Below, piece by piece: positions 1 through 5,109 of a stretch of 8,170 nucleotides of DNA. Both the position numbers and the translations under genes were made by a program. The stretch's first letter is position 1, and the number at the start of each line of letters is the position of its first letter. The notes under the pieces are model-generated. The model ran no database searches. It saw only the letters and a list, made by a program, of their open reading frames with translations, and was not told the DNA's origin. The DNA comes from Deltaproteobacteria bacterium (GTDB taxonomy: Bacteria > Desulfobacterota > Desulfovibrionia > Desulfovibrionales > Desulfovibrionaceae): contig JAITGZ010000045.1 in assembly GCA_031280335.1 (NCBI GenBank), forward strand, positions 1 through 8,170, written 5' to 3'.

Positions 1-43
1 CCAACCCCCGCTCCATAAAATCGGAACCAATGGGCTCTAACAT
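1..43 (-). CDS. sctT: Probable SctT export-apparatus protein, N-terminal fragment (cut by window edge)
   Basis: An ATG lies 5 bases after the sctS stop and opens a frame that stays open to the window edge, giving MLEPIGSDFMERGL. Too little is present for recognition by sequence. The call rests on position, because sctT (YscT/FliR family, a membrane protein of the export-gate core) follows sctS in nearly all T3SS operons. A GAAGG just before the ATG, at the end of sctS, could act as a ribosome binding site, though the spacing is tight. A second in-frame ATG at codon 10 is an alternative start. Translational coupling to sctS is likely. Confidence 0.55.
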   Translation of the reverse strand, partial: MLEPIGSDFMERGL

Positions 44-48
44 GGCCT

Positions 49-312
49 TCACCGGACGATGAGGTAAAAACTGTCAAAGATGCTTTGGGAAAAGCGGGTG
101 AGCTCGCCGCCCATCCAGCCGGAAAGGAGCAATATGGTGGCGATGACGCTGGCCAGTTTGATGCCGAAGCTCAGGGTCTGCTCCTGCAGCTGGGTTACGG
201 CCTGAAACAGACTGACCATAAGACCGGTAACCGAGGCCACGATGATGGCGGGCATGGAAAGCATGAGTACCAGATAGCAGACCTGTATGGCCAGGTCCGT
301 GGACGTGTTCAT
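49..312 (-). CDS. sctS: SctS, type III secretion export-apparatus membrane protein (YscS/FliQ family)
   Basis: This 87-residue protein has the usual length (about 85-90) and layout of the YscS/FliQ family: a short N-terminus, two hydrophobic helices at about residues 12-36 and 47-68, and a polar linker between them with the family-typical segment FQAVTQLQEQTLSFGIKL (about 36-53). In injectisomes SctS joins SctR and SctT in the helical inner-membrane export gate under the needle. The start is fixed by an ATGA overlap with the sctV stop and by AGGA about 8 bases upstream inside the sctV end, so the two are translationally coupled. It is followed at once by a frame taken to be sctT. sctR, which normally stands just before sctS, is not here. 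Confidence 0.96.
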   Translation of the reverse strand: MNTSTDLAIQVCYLVLMLSMPAIIVASVTGLMVSLFQAVTQLQEQTLSFGIKLASVIATILLLSGWMGGELTRFSQSIFDSFYLIVR

Positions 313-2411
313 AACTTGATCCTGGCTATGGGCTGGGTGGTTATCTCCGGGGTCAACTCCTGGTAGGAAAGCACGGGCAGGTCGTAAAACTCCGGTTCGA
401 TCAGGCGGCGCACATAGCGGCGTATGTCCATGGAGGTGAGCAGCGCCGGGATCTGCTTGCGGTTCATGGCCGCGTCCGTCTCCCGGTGCAGGGCGGCGAT
501 GAGGGCGCTGGAATGCTCAGGGGCCAAAGCCAGATAAGCGCCGGAAGAGGTCTGGCGTATGGCCTTACGCACCAAATCCTCCACATCCGGCTGCAGCAGC
601 ACCACCGGCAGTATGTTCATGCCACCGGAATACATGTAGCTGATCTGGCGCTTCAGAGCCACGCGCACCTGCTCGGTGAGCAGCACAATGTCTTTTTCCC
701 GCGCCGCCCAGTCCACCAACGCTTCCAAAATGGCGCTGAGATTACGTATGGAAATGCGCTCCCGTACCAGACGCTGAAATATTTCGGCAATCTTCTGCGC
801 GGGCAGCAGCCGGGTGGCTTCACGCACCAGGTCAGGGGCCATAGCCTCCATGCGGTCCAGCAAAAACTTGGATTGCTGCAGGCCGATGAATTCCGCGGCA
901 TGGCGCGTAAGCATGAGCGAAAGGTGATAAGCCAGAATGCGCGGGTGGCTCATACAGCCTATGCCCGCCTGGGTCAGCAGGGCTTCCTTGCTTCCATCCA
1001 CCCAGACGGAAGGCACCCCCGGCAGAAACTGCTCGGTTTCACGCACCTCCAGACTCAGCATTTCCAGGTTGGCGGCGGCCTCCCGCGCCAAAAGCATGCC
1101 TTTTTCCAGCGTACCCCTGGCCACGGGCACCTCATGGATGAGCAGGGCGTAAGAAAGGCCGGGTAACGCGGCGTTGCCGCGCAGGTTGATGCCCGGGAAG
1201 GGCACCCCCAAATCAAAGTAAAGCGCCCGGCGCAGGGAAAGCAATTCTTCATTCAAGGCGTCATAACTCAACGAAGCGCCCATTTCCGTGGAAACATCCA
1301 GCAAAATGGGCACGGTCGGGGCGAAATCCTCACCGGGCTTGGCTCTGGACGCCTTGGCCGAACCGGTTGCGGAGGCCAGGGTTTTGTTCAGTTCCTCCCG
1401 GCCGGCCTCCTGCGCGGAGGGGGAGGCGGCCTCGCGCTTTAGGCGCAGCAGCACAAAACCCACGCCGCAGATGCAGGCGCCCAGCATAATGAGCTGCGGC
1501 TTGGGAAAGCCGGGGATGACCGCCATGATGGCCACCAGAGACCCGGCCAGGGCCAAGGCCTTGGGCTGGGAAAAAATCTGTCCGCCCACCTGACTGCCCA
1601 GACCGTCGGCGCTCTCGCCTCCGGTGCGGGTGATCAGTATGCCGGCTGAAATGGAAATGAGCAAAGAGGGTATCTGCGAAACCAGGCCATCGCCGATGCT
1701 GAGTACGCCGAAGCGCTGCACGGCCTCGCCCGCGCTCATGTCCATCTGGGTGATGCCGATGACGATCCCGCCCACCAGGTTGATGGAGGTGATGAAAATA
1801 CCGGCCACAGCGTCGCCCTTGACGAACTTCATGGCCCCGTCCATGGCTCCGTACAGACTGCTCTCGTTGGAGACCCGATCGCGGCGGCGCTTGGCCTCTT
1901 CCATATCAATTGCCCCGGCGCGCAGATCCGCGTCAATACTCATCTGTTTGCCGGGCATGGCGTCCAGGGTGAAGCGCGCCCCCACCTCGGCCACCCGTTC
2001 CGAACCTTTGGAAATGACAATGAACTGCACCACGGTCAGGATCAAAAAGACCACTCCTCCGACAATAAAGTTGCCGCCAACCATGAACTCGCCGAAGGTG
2101 TCGATGATGGCGCCAGCATCAGCGTTGAGCAGGATGAGGCGGGTGGTGGTGATGTTCAGGCCCACGCGGAAGAGGGTGGTAAAGAGCAGAATGGTGGGGA
2201 AGATGGAAAATTCCAGAGCCGAGGCCACATACATGGCCATCATCAGCACGATGAACGACATGCCGATGTTGATGCCGATGAGCAGATCCACCACCGGGGT
2301 GGGCATGGGCACAATCATCATGGCGAAGACCATGACCAGCACAAAGACCATGAGCAGGTCCGTGTGTCTGATGACCTTGTCCACCAGGCTTCTGGGCGAA
2401 ATAAACGACAT
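309..2411 (-). CDS. sctV: SctV, major type III export gate protein (YscV/LcrD/InvA/FlhA family)
   Basis: At 700 residues this has the full length of the SctV/FlhA family. The first ~325 residues carry about eight membrane helices (roughly 19-36, 40-62, 68-83, 112-134, 200-222, 241-260, 284-300, 304-322). Between helices 4 and 5 is the conserved cytoplasmic FHIPEP loop (about 137-197), with the hallmark MPGKQMSIDADLRAG (152-166) and the following charged EEAKRRRDR. A Ser/Ala/Lys-rich linker (about 325-362) leads to the cytoplasmic domain (about 363-700), which in the family forms a nonameric ring that docks chaperone-substrate complexes and gates export. The ATG at 2411 has AAGGGGAG at 2421-2428, inside the end of the upstream gene, as a good ribosome binding site. 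Placement after the YscX/YscY-like genes matches yscV in Yersinia. There is no sign of truncation. Confidence 0.98.
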   Translation of the reverse strand: MSFISPRSLVDKVIRHTDLLMVFVLVMVFAMMIVPMPTPVVDLLIGINIGMSFIVLMMAMYVASALEFSIFPTILLFTTLFRVGLNITTTRLILLNADAGAIIDTFGEFMVGGNFIVGGVVFLILTVVQFIVISKGSERVAEVGARFTLDAMPGKQMSIDADLRAGAIDMEEAKRRRDRVSNESSLYGAMDGAMKFVKGDAVAGIFITSINLVGGIVIGITQMDMSAGEAVQRFGVLSIGDGLVSQIPSLLISISAGILITRTGGESADGLGSQVGGQIFSQPKALALAGSLVAIMAVIPGFPKPQLIMLGACICGVGFVLLRLKREAASPSAQEAGREELNKTLASATGSAKASRAKPGEDFAPTVPILLDVSTEMGASLSYDALNEELLSLRRALYFDLGVPFPGINLRGNAALPGLSYALLIHEVPVARGTLEKGMLLAREAAANLEMLSLEVRETEQFLPGVPSVWVDGSKEALLTQAGIGCMSHPRILAYHLSLMLTRHAAEFIGLQQSKFLLDRMEAMAPDLVREATRLLPAQKIAEIFQRLVRERISIRNLSAILEALVDWAAREKDIVLLTEQVRVALKRQISYMYSGGMNILPVVLLQPDVEDLVRKAIRQTSSGAYLALAPEHSSALIAALHRETDAAMNRKQIPALLTSMDIRRYVRRLIEPEFYDLPVLSYQELTPEITTQPIARIKL

Positions 2412-2417
2412 GGCGGC

Positions 2418-2786
2418 TTACTCCCCTTGCTTCGTTGCGCCGGAAAGGCCGCATGCGTTCAAGTATTCACTCATGGCCTGCCGGGCTTCGCCTTCCCGTC
2501 CGGCCAGACGCAGCGCCTTGGCGCGCATGAGGAGCAGGGGCGGGGGCATGGGGTCGCGCTCCTTATCCAACACGGCGGCGCATTTTTCCAGATGGCGCAG
2601 CGCCTCCGCTCCGTCACCCCGCTCCAGGGCCAGGGCGGCCAGATGCTTCAAGGCGCAAAAATTGTCCTGTTTCAAGGAAAGCAGCCCATGGAAGACCAGC
2701 CCGGCCTCTCTGGGACGTCCCTGCATAAAATACACGTGCCCGAGAATTTCCAGAGATTCGATCTGTTCCCGCTGTATATCCGGCAT
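2418..2786 (-). CDS. sctY: SctY/YscY-like TPR chaperone of the type III secretion system
   Basis: This 122-residue protein is close in size to Yersinia YscY (114). It has helix-pair TPR character: the segments at about 8-38 (LEILGHVYFMQGRPREAGLVF), 40-71 and 83-113 (LLLMRAKALRLAGREGEARQA) show the alternating Ala/Gly/Leu pattern of TPR units. The second repeat is followed by a short Pro-rich insert (DPMPPP) before the last. By family knowledge, YscY binds YscX and the pair contacts SctV; both are needed for secretion. It ends 6 bp before sctV and starts 2 bp after the SctX-like gene, exactly the Yersinia order. By sequence alone it could be another TPR class II-type chaperone, so the YscY call leans on position. 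No signal peptide or membrane segment is seen. Confidence 0.84.
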   Translation of the reverse strand: MPDIQREQIESLEILGHVYFMQGRPREAGLVFHGLLSLKQDNFCALKHLAALALERGDGAEALRHLEKCAAVLDKERDPMPPPLLLMRAKALRLAGREGEARQAMSEYLNACGLSGATKQGE

Positions 2787-2789
2787 GGT

Positions 2790-3164
2790 TCACCCGGCCA
2801 AAAGCAGGCCCTGAAAGGAGGCCAGAAGCCCGCTATGCTCCGCTTCTTCTTCCAGCAGTGCGGCCAGGGCGGCCTGAGCGGGGTCGGACGGGCCGGCGGA
2901 GTCCCGCAGCGCTTCTTTACAGCGGCGCAGGCTTTTGCGGTAGCGCTCAGGACTCAGGTTTTCCAGATTACGCACCGAAGGGCGCAGAAAAGCGGCGATG
3001 ACCGCCTCAAAATTGCGGGCGGCATACAAAGCGCCCAACTGATTGGAACTCGCCGCATCCGTGGGGGCCAAAGCGGCCCGCTCCGGCAGGACGGACTGTT
3101 CCGCGGGCAAAATATCCTGAATGCCTTTGGTCAGCTCATAAGAACTATATATGGCACCCGGCAT
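2790..3164 (-). CDS. sctX: SctX/YscX-like early secreted type III secretion component
   Basis: This 124-residue protein matches YscX (122) in length and position between a SycN-like and a YscY-like gene. The N-terminal ~45 residues are polar and low in structure, as expected for a type III export signal (MPGAIYSSYELTKGIQDIL). The C-terminal half is predicted helical. SPERYRKSLRRCKEALRD (about 71-88) resembles the YscX segment with YRRELDTLQSLL, and an Ala/Leu/Glu-rich helix follows to the end, where YscX is thought to meet YscY. By family knowledge YscX is exported early and is essential for needle assembly. The two small genes around it are spaced 2-6 bp away. YscX homologs diverge strongly, so the assignment combines weak similarity with strong gene order. 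Confidence 0.82.
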   Translation of the reverse strand: MPGAIYSSYELTKGIQDILPAEQSVLPERAALAPTDAASSNQLGALYAARNFEAVIAAFLRPSVRNLENLSPERYRKSLRRCKEALRDSAGPSDPAQAALAALLEEEAEHSGLLASFQGLLLAG

Positions 3165-3170
3165 ATGCGC

Positions 3171-3545
3171 TTACCCCGCCGCCCGCAGGGCTTCGTCCAT
3201 CAGGCGCGAGAGCGCCGGCACGGCCTGTTCAAGCATTTGCAGGGAAAAATCATTTTCCGCAAAACGTGTCAGCAGAATCAGGGTGGACGGTCTGCGCAGC
3301 CCGGCATAAAGAGTGAAAGGCCGGGCCGGACCGGGCCGGCACAAAGCCAGGGCGCGGCGCAAGGCCCCCCGGTCATGGGAGGGAAAATTCCTGGCCAGAT
3401 AGACCAGCATCTCGCCTTCTCCCTGCTCCAGAAAAAGCGCGCCCATGCCTTCTATGTCCAGGCGCAGCGTTCCGTCCGGCGTAAGGCGCAGATCGCGCAG
3501 ACCCATGCGCCGCCCGAATTCGGCTATGATATGCTCGTTAGCCAT
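3171..3545 (-). CDS. sycN: SycN-like class I type III secretion chaperone for the SctW gatekeeper
   Basis: This 124-residue protein is the size of SycN (123) and has the class I chaperone pattern: an N-terminal helix (IIAEFGRRMGL), beta strands including TLRLDIEGMGALFLEQ and MLVYLARNFP (about 25-54), then strand and C-terminal helix segments (STLILLTRF, SLQMLEQAVPALSRLMDEAL). The LEQ-then-LAR spacing is very like SycN. By family knowledge SycN pairs with YscB to bind the N-terminus of YopN. Here the gene directly follows sctW: the sctW stop codon abuts the ATG, so it is likely coupled to its client. An AGAGGAG about 12 bases upstream may help initiation. No YscB-type partner is in the window, so it may act as a homodimer or use a partner encoded elsewhere. 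Confidence 0.84.
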   Translation of the reverse strand: MANEHIIAEFGRRMGLRDLRLTPDGTLRLDIEGMGALFLEQGEGEMLVYLARNFPSHDRGALRRALALCRPGPARPFTLYAGLRRPSTLILLTRFAENDFSLQMLEQAVPALSRLMDEALRAAG

Positions 3546-4688
3546 CTAGAAACCCAGCTCCTCTTCTTCCCGGCGCACGGCATCGTCCAGGGCGATCTGG
3601 GCCGCGCCCTGCACACGCAGGCGTGTATCGTTGTCTTCATAGAACAGATCCGGCAAATCGCGCAAGCCCTGAAGCATGTCCTGCAAAAAAAGCACCTCGC
3701 GCTCCGTGTCCGGCAGACCCGTCCGCTCCACTATACGCTGAAAATCCTGCATCCCGGCATACTGGTTGTCGCGCACCGCCAGCACCGCGTCCAGCAGTTC
3801 ATCCGCGCCCATCCTGCCCTTCACCCCGTGCGCCTTGTCCAGGCGTTCCAGCAGCGCGGCGCAGTTCAAACGCACGGTGCCCAATACGCGAGTTACGGCC
3901 AAATCCCCGGTCAAGGCCTTGAGATGCGCCTTTTCCATGCTCGGCCCGGAAGAAGAAAGTTCATTGCCCAGCACGGTCATCAGAAAATCCAGGCCGTGAT
4001 CCAGGCGATCCGGACCAAAGTCGGAACAAAGGCGGGTCAAAGCCTCGCGCGGCGAGCCAAAACCCGCCACCGCGCCGCGATATACCCCGCGCAGATCCGC
4101 GCCGCCGCCCAGTTCGGCGAAATCCGGCGCGGCCATATCCACGGCCAGACCGGAGGCAACGGCAAAGGATTCTTGCTCCGCCAGATTGTTCAGGGCCGTA
4201 TCCATCAGCCCGGATAAGGGGTGCCCCTCGCCCAGACGATCTTTAAGGGCGGTCAGCAGCACAAAATCATCCGCAGGGTCGGATGACCCCCCTTCCCGCT
4301 CCTGTGCCTGCCCCAATGCCTCCATGAGTTCAGCCAGGGAAGACTCGTTTTTGCTTTTAAAAAGCCTTTCCAGATGGTTCAGGGCGCGGCCGAAGTTTTC
4401 ATCGGCCTGCTGCGCCAATTTGCGCGCCGCCTCCACAAAGGGGTCATAAGCACGTTTATTTTTATCGGCACCGGCCTTTTCTTTGCGCTCATCCAGGCGC
4501 GATTCCTCACTTTCCGCCAGGCTGAAGGTCAGCTCTTCCGCCGCGTCGGCCAGTAAAGACATGGGGTTGTCATCCCGCGTAACCCTGGCCCCCATGAACA
4601 GTCCTTCGGCCTTGGGTCCGGCCCCGGCTTCCGCTTTGGCGGATTCAAAAACGCTTCTCTCGGCGAACTGAGCTGATTCTATGGGCAT
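3546..4688 (-). CDS. sctW: SctW gatekeeper, YopN-TyeA fused in one protein
   Basis: This 380-residue protein covers both YopN (about 290 residues) and TyeA (about 90). Residues 1-40 are polar and suit a type III export signal and chaperone-binding region. The HrpJ/YopN domain begins near 43 with SLLADAAEELTFSLAES and a charged helix, typical of the InvE/MxiC/YopN family, and runs to about 290. Residues ~293-380 match TyeA: MGADELLDAVLAVRDNQYAG, then a FLQDMLQGLRDLP helix and the acidic EEEEL end, where Yersinia TyeA also ends in EEEEL. The protein plugs the export gate and blocks effector release until contact or calcium loss. It is the first gene of the operon. The start has only a weak GGAT ribosome site, and its leader is U-rich. 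The next in-frame Met is residue 32, which would remove the export signal. Confidence 0.93.
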   Translation of the reverse strand: MPIESAQFAERSVFESAKAEAGAGPKAEGLFMGARVTRDDNPMSLLADAAEELTFSLAESEESRLDERKEKAGADKNKRAYDPFVEAARKLAQQADENFGRALNHLERLFKSKNESSLAELMEALGQAQEREGGSSDPADDFVLLTALKDRLGEGHPLSGLMDTALNNLAEQESFAVASGLAVDMAAPDFAELGGGADLRGVYRGAVAGFGSPREALTRLCSDFGPDRLDHGLDFLMTVLGNELSSSGPSMEKAHLKALTGDLAVTRVLGTVRLNCAALLERLDKAHGVKGRMGADELLDAVLAVRDNQYAGMQDFQRIVERTGLPDTEREVLFLQDMLQGLRDLPDLFYEDNDTRLRVQGAAQIALDDAVRREEEELGF

Positions 4689-4740
4689 GGCGCATCATCC
4701 GGTTTGAAAAATTGAAACTGAAAAAAACGGAAACAGTTTT

Positions 4741-4769
4741 TTAATATTGCAATTCCGCAGTTTAAGCAA
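4741..4769 (-). promoter_or_regulatory. Candidate sigma70-type promoter of the T3SS operon
   Basis: On the minus strand, TTGCTT (4769-4764) and TATTAA (4746-4741) are separated by 17 bases. The match to the -35 box is poor (3/6) and to the -10 box fair (4/6), as is common for activator-dependent promoters. A start near 4734 would give a leader of about 45 nt before sctW. The stretch is much richer in AT than its surroundings. Inferred from sequence only. Confidence 0.3.
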
Positions 4770-4797
4770 TAATGATTGCGCATTTACCGGCAATATT
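4743..4797. repeat. Cluster of GCAAT/ATTGC motifs with nested inverted repeats upstream of sctW
   Basis: Five copies of GCAAT or its complement fall in 55 bp: 4746-4750 and 4749-4753 (forming the palindrome ATTGCAAT), 4766-4770, 4775-4779 and 4790-4794. AATATTGC (4743-4750) and GCAATATT (4790-4797) are a perfect 8-bp inverted repeat, and GCAAT-AATG-ATTGC (4766-4779) is a smaller one inside it. The cluster overlaps the candidate sctW promoter, so it is a plausible binding site for a transcription factor. The identity of that factor cannot be read from the window. Confidence 0.5.
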
Positions 4798-4810
4798 CTA
4801 CAAGCCCTCA

Positions 4811-4820
4811 CCGGTACCGG
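4811..4820. repeat. 10-bp perfect palindrome CCGGTACCGG
   Basis: A perfect self-complementary decamer lies just outside the left end of the inverted-repeat-bounded segment that begins at 4831. It could be a protein binding site, or it could be chance in GC-rich DNA. No function is claimed. Confidence 0.4.
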
Positions 4821-4830
4821 GGCCTTTCAG

Positions 4831-4973
4831 GGAAACGCTGATTTATTCTCTTGAGGGTGCCTTGCCGCTGTGCAGAGGGATGGCAGAGGTAAAGCAACGC
4901 CTGGGCAAACATGCCCCTTTCTTATTCCCCCCAGCGGGGTTCGGGGCGGAGCCCCGGATTAATCAGTGTTTCC
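4831..4973. mobile_element. Candidate MITE-like element with 16-bp terminal inverted repeats
   Basis: The left end GGAAACGCTGATTTAT (4831-4846) and the right end, whose complement reads GGAAACACTGATTAAT (4973-4958), agree at 14 of 16 positions and point inward. The 143-bp segment between the intergenic flanks has no credible gene. It contains GGGCA-AACA-TGCCC (4903-4916) and two adjacent GC hairpins near its right end. Size, inverted ends and absence of coding capacity fit a non-autonomous element moved by a transposase encoded elsewhere. No clear target-site duplication is seen, so it could instead be an old insertion or a structured intergenic repeat of another kind. Confidence 0.45.
4929..4956. 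repeat. Tandem GC-rich hairpins
   Basis: CCCC-AGC-GGGG (4929-4939) is followed two bases later by CGGGGC-GGA-GCCCCG (4942-4956), a perfect 6-bp stem with a 3-nt loop. Neither is followed by a T-run on either strand, so neither is a standard intrinsic terminator. They may still fold in RNA or act as a boundary between the divergent operons. They lie inside the candidate mobile element. Confidence 0.55.
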
Positions 4974-5048
4974 TTAGCTATAGAGCGGTTCAACTTTGAA
5001 AGTGTTAAAACATGACCGACCGCCGGCGCTGTCTTCGGCTGTAGGCGT

Positions 5049-5077
5049 TTTCCACCTGTAACACCCTGAAATATGCT
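5049..5077 (+). promoter_or_regulatory. Candidate sigma70-type promoter of the sensor-MFS gene
   Basis: TTTCCA (5049-5054) and TATGCT (5072-5077) are 17 bases apart, each matching 4 of 6 consensus positions. Transcription would begin near 5084, leaving about 25 nt before the ATG at 5110. The ribosome site in that leader is weak (AAAG). Sequence inference only. Confidence 0.33.
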
Positions 5078-5109
5078 ATGCAATAAGCCTGCCACCCCAT
5101 AGACAAAGC

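Larger units (their letters stand above)
4689..5109. other. Divergent intergenic region between the T3SS operon and the MFS-fusion gene
   Basis: These 421 bases separate two divergent genes. From the left they hold a T-poor, A-rich run on the plus strand (the U-rich leader of sctW), the GCAAT cluster, the palindrome at 4811, the inverted-repeat-bounded segment 4831-4973, and a stretch with a dyad ACTTT-G-AAAGT (4994-5004) and a candidate rightward promoter. A 75-codon open frame at 4772-4999 was judged non-coding. No tRNA or other RNA gene was recognised. Confidence 0.75.

Noticed and set aside
486..1166. 226-codon plus-strand open frame opposite the sctV cytoplasmic domain
   Set aside because: His/Gln-rich shadow of sctV with no motif or ribosome site.
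1624..2814. 396-codon open frame on the plus strand opposite sctV and sctY
   Set aside because: Composition is dominated by Met, Ser, Arg and Thr, and it lies antisense to the FHIPEP region of sctV; not a plausible protein.
2364..4217. 617-codon open frame on the plus strand, opposite sctW, sycN, sctX and sctY
   Set aside because: The protein is rich in Gln, His, Arg and Gly with no recognisable domain, and lies antisense to four genes with clear family matches; it is a side effect of GC-rich codon use.
4741..4797. Possible sigma54 (-24/-12) promoter before sctW
   Set aside because: Several TTGC-type -12 boxes exist, but none has a matching TGGCAC-type -24 box at the right distance.
4942..4956. 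Intrinsic terminator
   Set aside because: The stem is strong, but there is no T-run after it on either strand.
4772..4999. 75-codon plus-strand open frame in the intergenic region
   Set aside because: It crosses the GCAAT cluster and the inverted-repeat element, has no ribosome site, and the protein has no pattern of a real gene.
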